In this document: piece after piece, positions 17,280 through 25,088 of the stretch
How positions within the stretch are numbered: position 1 is the first letter of the stretch
Layout of the letters: every line of letters starts with the position of its first letter
From: Boseongicola sp.
GTDB lineage: Bacteria > Pseudomonadota > Alphaproteobacteria > Rhodobacterales > Rhodobacteraceae
Length of the DNA: 64,000 nt
Reading direction: 5' to 3'
NCBI GenBank assembly: GCA_014075275.1
Contig: CP046179.1
Coordinates: forward strand, 1,125,932-1,189,931
Program-made: the position numbers and the translations under genes
The notes under the pieces: generated by a model
Told to the model about the DNA's origin: nothing
Databases searched by the model: none
The model's input: only the letters and a program-made list of their open reading frames with translations

Positions 17280-18611
17280 TTACAAGTATTCCGATCTTTG
17301 AAGACCGTATTTCGCCATTTTCTCGTTCAATGTCCGCCGCGGAAGGCACAATTCTTCCATGACATTTACGATGGAGCCGCGGTGCCGGCGCATTGTGTTG
17401 TCGATCAACATGCGCTCGAAGGCTTCGACATATTCTTTTAACGGCTTGCCCTCAGTGGTGACACTCATGTCGATTTCATCGTTATCGGCCATCAGCAGCG
17501 AAGCAATGGTGCCGGTACCGCGACGGGCCTGAAGCACTGCGCGTTCAGCGATGTTTAGAAGCTGACGGACATTACCGGGCCATGGAGCTTGCAGTAATTG
17601 CGCCGCTTCCTGCGCCGTTATTTCGGGTGTATCGCAGCCGTATTCTTCCGAAAACTGATCCGAGAACTTTTGGAACAGCGCCAATATATCCTCGCCGCGT
17701 TGGCGCAACGGCGGCAATGTAATTTTCATCGCTGCCAATCGATAGAACAGATCGGGGCGCAGAGCGTCTTCGCAGGTCCGTCCGGCCTCTTGCAAGTTGC
17801 AGATCGCGACAATGCGCGTCTCGGCAGGAGTTCCCTGCTCGTTCATCCAGGTTAGCAATCTGGCTTGTAAACGTTCGGGGATCGCTTCGATGTCTTCCAG
17901 AACCAATGTCCCGCCGCGGGCTTGTTCCAAAAGTGGTAACCGGTCACCGTCTTCGATTGGCCCGAACAGGCGTTTCGCCAGCGTTTCCTCGTCGTGAGCG
18001 GCACAGGAGAACAGCACGAACTTTTTGCCGGCCTTCGCGCCAACGGCATGAAGTGCGTGGGCCACCAACGTTTTGCCCGTGCCTGTTTCGCCTTCGATCA
18101 ATACGTGACCATCGGCCTGGCCCAAATCAAGTATGTCTTCGCGAAGCCGTTCCATAACCGGCGAGGCGCCAATCAATCGCTTGATAATGCCAGAGCCGTC
18201 CGACAGCTCGCGCCGTAACGCGCGATTGTCCAATGTCAGCCGCCGGGCATTTGTCGCCTTTTTGGCAAGTTCAGTCATGCGATCAGGGTTGAATGGCTTT
18301 TCAAGGAAATCAAACGCCCCAACGCGCATTGCCTCGACAGCCATTGGCACATCACCGTGGCCAGTGATCATGATGACTGGAAGGGCGCTGTCGACGCTCA
18401 TCAGGCGCTTCAGGAACATCATCCCGTCCATACCTGGCATCTTGATGTCCGAGACCACTACACCGGGATAATCTGACCCCAGGTTTTTTAGCGCATCTTC
18501 GGCGCTGGGAAATGTTTCAGTGTCGAACCCAGATAGCGCCAGCCATTGGCTGATGGATTGCCGCATGTCTTGTTCGTCATCAACGATGGCGATTTTCATT
18601 GCCTGAGCCAT
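17280..18611 (-). CDS. dctD: DctD-like response regulator lacking the GAFTGA loop
   Basis: A 443-residue NtrC-family regulator: receiver domain (phospho-Asp about 55 in VVSDIKMPGMDG), AAA+ domain with Walker A GETGTGKT (174-181), and a C-terminal Fis-type helix-turn-helix (RGSIVNVMEELCLPRRTL). The sigma-54 contact loop GAFTGA is missing: the sequence runs LFGPIEDGDRLPLLEQARGG with a short deletion, and Walker B reads TLVLEDIE rather than LDE. So it may not activate sigma-54, like Rhodobacter capsulatus NtrC. It lies 18 bases after the kinase gene. DctD identity is from the DctB-like partner; no dctPQM transporter genes are in the window. Confidence 0.85.
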   Translation of the reverse strand: MAQAMKIAIVDDEQDMRQSISQWLALSGFDTETFPSAEDALKNLGSDYPGVVVSDIKMPGMDGMMFLKRLMSVDSALPVIMITGHGDVPMAVEAMRVGAFDFLEKPFNPDRMTELAKKATNARRLTLDNRALRRELSDGSGIIKRLIGASPVMERLREDILDLGQADGHVLIEGETGTGKTLVAHALHAVGAKAGKKFVLFSCAAHDEETLAKRLFGPIEDGDRLPLLEQARGGTLVLEDIEAIPERLQARLLTWMNEQGTPAETRIVAICNLQEAGRTCEDALRPDLFYRLAAMKITLPPLRQRGEDILALFQKFSDQFSEEYGCDTPEITAQEAAQLLQAPWPGNVRQLLNIAERAVLQARRGTGTIASLLMADNDEIDMSVTTEGKPLKEYVEAFERMLIDNTMRRHRGSIVNVMEELCLPRRTLNEKMAKYGLQRSEYL

Positions 18612-18629
18612 GAAGAACCTCTTCTAGCG

Positions 18630-20390
18630 TTACTCTGCCGCCCGCCCTGCCGCTGATGCAGCCAATGGCAAGCTGATTTCAAAAACCGCACCGACCTTCT
18701 GCCCATTCGAAGCAGTCAGACGCCCACCGAGGTCGTTTACGATACCAGACGAAATGGCAAGCCCCAACCCGACACCGTCGCCGGGTGCCTTGGTTGTGTA
18801 AAACGGCTCGAACAGGTTCTCCAGATCGTCAATGCCAACACCGTTGTCGCGAACGGTAACAAGCACCTCGTCAGAGACCGAAAGGATCACCGTCACTTCG
18901 GGCTCGGGAATACCTTTGGTTGCGTCCAGTGCATTACGCAGCAGGTTGATCAGAACTTGCTCAAGGCGAATGCGATCAGCGGCGACAATCACAGGTTCGC
19001 GCGGCAGCGAAGCAGAGATTGCCATGGACCTTTGACGAAGCTGCGGCTCCATCATGGACAGCGCGCTGGAAACCGAATCCCTAACGTCTATTGCTTCAAA
19101 TGCGTCTCCGCCCTTGCGCGCATAGGACTTTAGCTGGCGTGTGATCGCACCCATACGTTCGATCAAGTCATCAATTCGCTGGAACGATGTCAGGGCTTCA
19201 TCGGGGCGACGTCTTTGCAACAACAGTTTCGCTCCGGCCAGATATGTTTTCATTGCCGCCAGGGGCTGATTCAATTCGTGGCTGACCGCCGCAGACATCT
19301 CACCCAGGATCGCCAGTTTCGAACTTTGCTGCAGCGTTTGTTCGGCCACTTCAAGGTGTCTCTCGGCCTGTTCACGCTGAGCGATTTCCCGCTGCAAAGC
19401 GATGTTCAACTGGCGAAGCTCTGCCGACTCGCGCTGAAAGAACACCAGTCGTGACGTGGCTTTGCGGCTGGCCAAATAAAATCCAACCGCCAATATGATG
19501 GCGAAACCCATGATCTCGAGCGCGATAAATGCGTTCACACGCTCGCGAACACCGGCATAGGTCGTGAAACTGGCCATGCGCCAGCCCTGAAATCCAATCC
19601 GGGTCTCCTGCCGCATAACCGCCTGTCCTCTAACGTAGGCGTCAATCGGCAGTGCCGACCAGTCGGTGGTTGCCCGGATTGCACGTTGAATAGCTGTAGG
19701 CGCCGAGCGAAGCTCTAGCGCTTCGTCTTCGGTCAGACCACGCCACCGGCTTTCGGTAGATAACAAGATGGTGCCTTCGCTATCCGTGACCATCACCGCG
19801 TCGGTGAAGCCTGCCCAGGCAGTTTCAAATTGCGCGAGATTAAGTTCGACAACGATGACGCCGATAATCTCGCCCTCTGACTCCATTTTGCGAGAGTATG
19901 AAAACAGCCGAACACCAGAGTCCGTCACGCTGGTGGTGAAAACCGTTGCTGAGCTTTCCAGGGCTTCAAGATAGTAAGGCGCTTCGCCGTGGTTTGAGTT
20001 GAATTGATCGGTATTGGTTGCCGCGACAACATTTCCACCATCCTCAAGCAATATGATGCTGGCCGCGCCAATCTCGTCTCGGTACGACACCAGACGTTCG
20101 GAAGACTGGGTGAAGTTTCTGGAGTTCAGGGCGTCGATCAATGTGGGATCGCGGGCCAGAAGTTGCGGCACAATCTGATTACGCTGCAACTCGCTGAAGA
20201 TGTTTCCGGAATAAAGGGCAAGGCGGACTTCGGCACGCGAACGTGTGCTTTCGGTAAACCGCTCGGTCAGAAGTTGGTTTGTGATCCAAACGACGGAAAC
20301 TGCCACCGAGATGACAAGGATCATCATCGCCCGCATTGGCCAACGCGAGCGTTCGAGATCTTCTTTTGTGTTTGAGCCTGTATCGCTCAT
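18630..20390 (-). CDS. dctB: DctB-like sensor histidine kinase
   Basis: A 586-residue membrane kinase. Membrane segment 1 at about 21-40 and segment 2 at about 286-307 bracket a periplasmic sensor region of about 245 residues with the double-PDC (dCache) character of DctB C4-dicarboxylate sensors. A coiled-coil stretch follows (about 315-360), then the H-box HELNQPLAAMKTY with His371 and an ATPase domain with the N-box NLLRNALDA and G-boxes DNGVGI and GVGLGLAIS. It is the first gene of the pair with the regulator. Dicarboxylate sensing is inferred from architecture. Confidence 0.88.
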   Translation of the reverse strand: MSDTGSNTKEDLERSRWPMRAMMILVISVAVSVVWITNQLLTERFTESTRSRAEVRLALYSGNIFSELQRNQIVPQLLARDPTLIDALNSRNFTQSSERLVSYRDEIGAASIILLEDGGNVVAATNTDQFNSNHGEAPYYLEALESSATVFTTSVTDSGVRLFSYSRKMESEGEIIGVIVVELNLAQFETAWAGFTDAVMVTDSEGTILLSTESRWRGLTEDEALELRSAPTAIQRAIRATTDWSALPIDAYVRGQAVMRQETRIGFQGWRMASFTTYAGVRERVNAFIALEIMGFAIILAVGFYLASRKATSRLVFFQRESAELRQLNIALQREIAQREQAERHLEVAEQTLQQSSKLAILGEMSAAVSHELNQPLAAMKTYLAGAKLLLQRRRPDEALTSFQRIDDLIERMGAITRQLKSYARKGGDAFEAIDVRDSVSSALSMMEPQLRQRSMAISASLPREPVIVAADRIRLEQVLINLLRNALDATKGIPEPEVTVILSVSDEVLVTVRDNGVGIDDLENLFEPFYTTKAPGDGVGLGLAISSGIVNDLGGRLTASNGQKVGAVFEISLPLAASAAGRAAE

Positions 20391-20421
20391 ATCGGGAATC
20401 TAGGGGCTTGGTGGCCGCGGC

Positions 20422-21090
20422 TCAAGCGTTGACGCTTGTTCTTGCAAGAGTTTGAAACATTCCGGCACCATCCGAGCCGCCCAAAACGGGATCAGCGGCG
20501 CGTTCGGGATGCGGCATCAGACCCAGAACTCTGCGGTTTTCTGACAGTATTCCGGCGATATTCTCGGCCGAACCATTCACATTCCCGGCGTAGCGAAATG
20601 CAACCCGATCTTCGCCGTTCAGGCGGGTCAAAGTTTCTTCGGTTGCGATGTAGTTTCCGTCGTGATGGGCAACCGGATAGGTGACGCGCTGGCCCTTGGT
20701 GTAAGACGCCGTGAAGTCACTGTCGGAGGTTTCCACATCGAGGTTTACCGGCTTGCAGATAAACTTCAAACCGGCATTGCGAATGAGCGCGCCGGGCAGA
20801 AGGCCTGTTTCAAGAAGCACCTGGAAACCGTTGCAAATTCCCAGAGCATAACCACCTGCTTCGACGTGGCTTTTGAGCGCGCCAATGATTGGGGACTGGG
20901 CCGCAATCGCGCCGCAACGGAGGTAATCGCCAAACGAGAAACCTCCCGGCACGCCGACAATATCGACACCCTTGGGCAGTTCGGTGTCCTTGTGCCAAAC
21001 CATGTCGACATTGAAGCCAACCTGTTTGAAGGCAACGGCGAGGTCGCGGTCGCAGTTTGAACCTGGAAAGACGAGTACGGCAGCACGCAT
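20422..21090 (-). CDS. purQ: phosphoribosylformylglycinamidine synthase subunit PurQ
   Basis: Glutaminase subunit of FGAM synthase, step 4 of purine synthesis, supplying ammonia to PurL. The product is 222 residues with the start at 21090 (MRAAVLVFPGSNCDRD). The class I amidotransferase nucleophile is in LGICNGFQVL and the catalytic His-Glu pair in PHPERA. The ATG overlaps the purS stop as TGATG. An in-frame upstream ATG at 21147 lies inside purS and is rejected. Part of the purC-purS-purQ run. Confidence 0.96.
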   Translation of the reverse strand: MRAAVLVFPGSNCDRDLAVAFKQVGFNVDMVWHKDTELPKGVDIVGVPGGFSFGDYLRCGAIAAQSPIIGALKSHVEAGGYALGICNGFQVLLETGLLPGALIRNAGLKFICKPVNLDVETSDSDFTASYTKGQRVTYPVAHHDGNYIATEETLTRLNGEDRVAFRYAGNVNGSAENIAGILSENRRVLGLMPHPERAADPVLGGSDGAGMFQTLARTSVNA

Positions 21091-21329
21091 CAGAGGATCT
21101 CGACCTCGTAGCGTTCGATCACGGTGTTGGCCAACAAGGTTTCGCACATTCTGGCAACTTCGGCTTCAGCTTTGGAACTGTCTGATTCAGACAATTCAAG
21201 CTCTATGACCTTGCCCTGGCGAACACCTACGACGCTATCAAAGCCCAATGTCCCGAGAGCGTGGCGCACAGCCTCGCCCTGTGGGTCAAGAACGCCGGTT
21301 TTCAACATGATGTGGACACGCGCCTTCAT
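21090..21329 (-). CDS. purS: phosphoribosylformylglycinamidine synthase subunit PurS
   Basis: Small structural subunit (79 residues) that joins PurQ and PurL. It has the PurS pattern MKARVHIMLKTGVLDPQGEA and a C-terminal VIERYEVEIL strand. It lies 9 bases after purC and overlaps purQ by one base. Split PurS/PurQ/PurL is the form used outside enterobacteria. purL is not in the window. Confidence 0.95.
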   Translation of the reverse strand: MKARVHIMLKTGVLDPQGEAVRHALGTLGFDSVVGVRQGKVIELELSESDSSKAEAEVARMCETLLANTVIERYEVEIL

Positions 21330-21338
21330 GGGAGACCT

Positions 21339-22100
21339 TCAGTTTATGAGAGTTGGTTTGTTTGCATGGGTCACGTTGGATGGCAGAACGCCCAGCCGCT
21401 TGGCAACTTCGGTGTAAGCATCCGCCAGCGAACCAAGGTCGCGACGGAAGACGTCTTTGTCCAGCTTCTGACCGCTTTCGATATCCCACAGACGGCAGCT
21501 GTCTGGGCTGATTTCGTCCGCGATGATCAGACGCTGAAATTCGCCTTCCCAAACACGGCCTATCTCGATCTTGAAATCCACCAATTTGATGCCGACGGCC
21601 ATCATGCAACCAGACATGAAATCGTTCACACGCAACGCAAGGGCGATCATGTCATCCAGATCTTGCTGGCTGGCCCAGCCGAACGCCAGAATGTGTTCTT
21701 CGGACACCAGGGGATCGCCGAGCGAATCGTCTTTGAGGCAAAATTCGACAATGGGTCGGGGCAATGCAGTGCCCTCTTCCAAGCCCAAACGCTCGCTCAT
21801 TGTTCCGGCAGCGTAGTTTCGTACAATGACTTCAAGCGGAATGATCTCGACGGAACGGATCAACTGTTCGCGCATATTTAGGCGTTTCAGAAAATGTGTT
21901 GGCACACCAATCTGAGCTAAGCCCTTCATAAAGAACTCAGAAAGACGATTGTTCAACACGCCCTTGCCGTCGATCACTTCTTTTTTCTGGGCGTTGAATG
22001 CAGTGGCATCATCTTTGAAATACTGAACCAGAGTGCCGGGTTCGGGGCCTTCATAAAGGATCTTGGCTTTGCCTTCGTAGACCTTCTTGCGCCGCGCCAT
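21339..22100 (-). CDS. purC: SAICAR synthase
   Basis: Phosphoribosylaminoimidazole-succinocarboxamide synthase, joining CAIR and Asp with ATP in purine synthesis. 253 residues from the ATG at 22100 ([18 protein letters not shown]), the conserved start; the ATG at 22127 adds nine non-conserved residues. The family signatures [17 protein letters not shown] and VDFKIEIGR are both present. First gene of the pur run. Its upstream neighbour, the zeta-inhibitor gene, is divergent. Confidence 0.95.
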   Translation of the reverse strand: MARRKKVYEGKAKILYEGPEPGTLVQYFKDDATAFNAQKKEVIDGKGVLNNRLSEFFMKGLAQIGVPTHFLKRLNMREQLIRSVEIIPLEVIVRNYAAGTMSERLGLEEGTALPRPIVEFCLKDDSLGDPLVSEEHILAFGWASQQDLDDMIALALRVNDFMSGCMMAVGIKLVDFKIEIGRVWEGEFQRLIIADEISPDSCRLWDIESGQKLDKDVFRRDLGSLADAYTEVAKRLGVLPSNVTHANKPTLIN

Positions 22101-22255
22101 GTGTGAGTTCCCAAATTTCCGCGACAAAACCGGTCCGTCGCTTTGGCGCCGCTATAGGCCAACTGCGACGTTGCGGCAAGATGAGCCTCTTGTCGCAGGG
22201 GCCTGGGAGGGGCATATCTTGTTTAACGCAACCGCATATTAACCGGAGACCCTAG

Positions 22256-22570
22256 ATGGCCACCTTTGACGACCGCGAAAACGCCTTTGAAAACAAGTTC
22301 GCCCGCGACGCTGAAATGCAGTTCAAGGCCGAAGCCCGCCGAAACAAGTTGCTTGGCCTTTGGGCTGCCGCACTTATGGGCAAAGATGGCGACGCCGCCG
22401 ATGAATATGCCAAGGAAGTCATACGGTCAGATTTTGAAGAAGCCGGTGATGAGGACGTCTATCGGAAAGTCTCAGGCGATCTTGGTGACAAAGCCTCGGA
22501 AGCCGAAATTCGGTCCAAGATGGAAGAGCTTATGAAAGAGGCAAAAGCTCAATTGATGGACGAGGCTTAA
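22256..22570 (+). CDS. DUF1476 protein, F1Fo-ATPase inhibitor zeta-type
   Basis: A 104-residue helical, highly charged protein of the DUF1476 family, founded on the zeta subunit of Paracoccus denitrificans F1Fo-ATP synthase, which blocks ATP hydrolysis. The N-terminal region (MATFDDRENAFENKFARDAE) is the inhibitory segment of the family and LLGLWAAALMG (about 37-47) is conserved. A GGAG site lies before the ATG and a strong terminator follows, so it is monocistronic. Family assignment is strong; inhibitory activity is inferred. Confidence 0.92.
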   Translation: MATFDDRENAFENKFARDAEMQFKAEARRNKLLGLWAAALMGKDGDAADEYAKEVIRSDFEEAGDEDVYRKVSGDLGDKASEAEIRSKMEELMKEAKAQLMDEA

Positions 22571-22595
22571 CCCCTCATAAATAATAGCTAATCAA

Positions 22596-22628
22596 AGCGC
22601 GCGACCTGAAATCGCGCGCTTTTTCTTT
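22596..22628 (+). terminator. intrinsic terminator after the zeta-inhibitor gene
   Basis: Perfect 9-bp stem AGCGCGCGA/TCGCGCGCT with a 7-base loop, followed by TTTTCTTT. It lies 25 bases after the stop codon. Confidence 0.9.
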
Positions 22629-22769
22629 GCTCGATTGTCAATACTTAAAGCGCCATCCAGCCATGCCCGTGCTGCAATGCGGCATTGCATCTTTATCAGT
22701 TGTTCCAGGCAAAAAATCTGCCAGATGTTAGCGCAAGCGTAACCCTGTCTTTCAAAGGAGTAACTGGAC

Positions 22770-22934
22770 ATGACTTCGCTTTTTGAGAACATTCGTCAGT
22801 CTGCAAAACAGCGCGCCATGTACAATCTTACAGTCGCCGCATTGAACAAAACAACCCTGGAAACACGGTTGGATCTGGATATCTATCGCGGAGATATCCC
22901 TGAGATTGCTCACCACGCAGTTTACGGTCGTTAA
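22770..22934 (+). CDS. small protein, resembles Rhodobacterales DUF1127-like proteins
   Basis: A 54-residue ORF, too short for most gene callers, beginning MTSLFENIRQSAKQRAMYN. A strong AAAGGAG ribosome site sits 9 bases before the ATG. The central phrase LDLDIYRGDIPEIAHHAVYG resembles the conserved C-terminal end of small DUF1127-type proteins in this family, which elsewhere are linked to phosphate or RNA metabolism. It stands alone between two terminator-like structures. Function unknown. The ribosome site and family-like motif together support it as real. Confidence 0.75.
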   Translation: MTSLFENIRQSAKQRAMYNLTVAALNKTTLETRLDLDIYRGDIPEIAHHAVYGR

Positions 22935-22965
22935 TCCGGACTGACATTTCGCAGATGAAATTTCG

Positions 22966-22990
22966 TCGGGCAGGTAGCACTTGCCCGACA
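22966..22990 (+). terminator. hairpin after the small protein gene
   Basis: Inverted repeat GTCGGGCA/TTGCCCGAC follows the small ORF by about 30 bases. Only a short mixed T-rich tail (ATTGTATTG) follows, so termination is likely but less certain. It could also serve the convergent coaD transcript. Confidence 0.5.
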
Positions 22991-23034
22991 TTGTATTGCG
23001 CGGATCGCGTTCTGGATCTCTGTATCCCTTGAGA

Positions 23035-23529
23035 CTATTGCTTGAATCGCTCTAACAGCGCCTGACGAACTGCCGGTGATACGAATTTCGATACATCACC
23101 GCCCAAGCGCGCAATCTCTTTGACCAGCTTTGATGCGATTGCCTGATGTTCGGCATCCGCCATCAGAAACACCGTTTCTATACTGTCATCCAGAACGCGG
23201 TTCATGCCAACCATCTGAAATTCATATTCAAAATCTGCCACAGCTCGCAGACCCCGAACGATGATGCCAGCACCGACATCGCTGGCGCAACTGACCAGTA
23301 GGTTTTCGAACGGATGGACAACTATTTGGATTCCAGTGTCTTCCGAAATGGATTTGCATTCGGCTTCGATCATGGCGACACGATCTTCAAGCGGGAACAA
23401 TGGCCCCTTGTCGCGGTTGATGGCCACACCGATCACCAACCTGTCGACCAGACCTGTGGCACGACGGATGATGTCGAGGTGACCCAATGTCACCGGATCA
23501 AAAGTTCCGGGGTATAGACCGACCCGCAT
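23035..23529 (-). CDS. coaD: phosphopantetheine adenylyltransferase
   Basis: Penultimate step of coenzyme A synthesis: adenylates 4'-phosphopantetheine. The 164-residue protein starts MRVGLYPGTFDPVTLGHLDII, containing the nucleotidyltransferase TxGH motif (TLGH), and has the late motif SKLVKEIARLGGDVSKFV typical of CoaD. Length is standard. It is followed by the CBS gene upstream on the same strand, 70 bases apart. Confidence 0.97.
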   Translation of the reverse strand: MRVGLYPGTFDPVTLGHLDIIRRATGLVDRLVIGVAINRDKGPLFPLEDRVAMIEAECKSISEDTGIQIVVHPFENLLVSCASDVGAGIIVRGLRAVADFEYEFQMVGMNRVLDDSIETVFLMADAEHQAIASKLVKEIARLGGDVSKFVSPAVRQALLERFKQ

Positions 23530-23599
23530 GGCCCCTCCGTGAGTAAGAAGGCATCGCCCTGAATGCCATGAATTCCAAATGAGATCAGGCGCTTAAGGA

Positions 23600-24034
23600 T
23601 CAAAAGCCCTTGATCATACTTTCTAGCGCGTCTTTTTCCATTGAAAGCTCGCTAAGGCGTGCTTTTACGACGTCGCCGATTGAAATCAGACCAATCATTG
23701 TGTCGCCGTCCATGACCGGCATGTGGCGGAACCGACCAGCGGTCATCTTTTCCATCACCATATCGGCTGTTTCGTCGGCTGAGGTGCTGTTCAGATCCGA
23801 CGTCATCATGTCGCCAACCGTGTCGCTGAGGCATCCTGTGCCACGGCGGCCAAGTTCGCGGACAATGTCGCGCTCTGACAAGATACCGGCTGCATCTGAG
23901 CCGCTTTCAGAGATCACGATCGCACCAATGCGTTTTTCCGACAGCATTGCCACGGCGTCGCTAACAGTGGTTGAAGGAGGAATGGTCACGACGTTGCCGC
24001 CGCCCTTCATGGCAAGTATTTGGCGAACAAGCAT
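23600..24034 (-). CDS. CBS-domain protein
   Basis: A 144-residue protein made of two CBS motifs (about 8-65 and 75-130), forming one Bateman module that binds adenosine nucleotides. Phrases IGAIVISE, GILSERDIV, HMPVMDGD and GLISIGDVVK are typical. There is no attached catalytic domain, so it is a stand-alone CBS protein of unknown partner; such proteins bind NAD(H), AMP or ATP. It may be co-transcribed with coaD. Confidence 0.9.
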   Translation of the reverse strand: MLVRQILAMKGGGNVVTIPPSTTVSDAVAMLSEKRIGAIVISESGSDAAGILSERDIVRELGRRGTGCLSDTVGDMMTSDLNSTSADETADMVMEKMTAGRFRHMPVMDGDTMIGLISIGDVVKARLSELSMEKDALESMIKGF

Positions 24035-24093
24035 GATCCACTCCTTTTTACACGTGGCCTACGGGGTAGCGTCCCATCCGAGACACTGCCCTG

Positions 24094-24990
24094 TCAAGTC
24101 ATACCCTCAAGGCGCGCCACTTCGTCCCGGATGCTTGAGATCAGAGCACTTGCGACGCGGTTAAGACGCTCTACTCGAGCGTCATCGGCATGGCGCAGCA
24201 GATAGAAACTGCGTGTGAACGATATGTCGTCTTCAAGGACCCTTTTCAGGTCGGGTGCAAAGGGCAAAACGAAGTCATGGGTCACACCAATGCCGCCATT
24301 TTGGCGCATACAACCCAATTGAACCGAGACCAGATTCGACGCCAAAGAAACGCGATCGACGCCAATCTCAGCGAGGAAATCAAGCTTGGAATAGAAAATC
24401 ATATCCTGAATATATCCAATAAAAGTATGATTTTTCAAATCGTTGCGATTGATAATTGATTTTGAGCTCGCCAGATATTCCGTCGAGGCGGCGAGGTGCA
24501 GATGGTAGTCGGTAATTTTCTCGATCTTGACTCGTCCGGCCTGGGCCGGTGAAACGGTAATCGCCAGATCGGCCTCGCGTTTCGAGAGATTGATCACACG
24601 CGGAAGAGCAACGATTTGCAGTTCAAGGTCAGGATGTTGGCGCGATATTTGCGCGCAAACCTGTGGCAGCACGTAAGACGCGCAGCCGTCGGTTGCACCT
24701 ATGCGCACCTGCCCCGAGAGGCTGCCGGACTGCCCTGCGAGATCGTCCAGACCAAGAGTCACCTATTGTTCGACTTGCTCGGCATGGGTCAAAAGCCGCG
24801 CGCCGCTTTCGGTCAAGGCATATCCAAGTGGTGACTTGGTAAAGAGTGGAACGCCCGCAACCTCTTCGAGGCGGGCGACGCGACGACCTACAGTTGCCGG
24901 GTCGCGTCGCAGGAACTTTCCGGCGGAAGACAGGCTTTCAGCGCGGGCCACTGCCAGGAAAATGCGCAGGTCGTCCCAATCGAATGTCAT
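24094..24990 (-). pseudogene. LysR-family regulator interrupted by an in-frame TAG
   Basis: Starts MTFDWDDLRIFLAVARAESL and has a full N-terminal LysR helix-turn-helix (about 1-60: RRDPATVGRRVARLEEVAGV). A TAG, CTA on the plus strand at 24763-24765, follows AEQVEQ after 75 residues. The same frame then reads on (TLGLDDLAGQSGSLSGQVRIG) through the whole effector domain to 24094. The joined length, about 298 codons, is exactly that of a LysR protein, so one base change has split it; CAG to TAG would do. It is divergent from mmsA and likely once controlled it. The isolated domains are unlikely to regulate normally. Confidence 0.85.
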
Positions 24991-25088
24991 ATGATACCCA
25001 TGTATTTTTGCAAAACCTCTTTGGGAAACTGCCTCTTTTCCGAACAAAAATGCAAGGGTAGAGTGAGGGAGACATTAAGGAGGATTCC

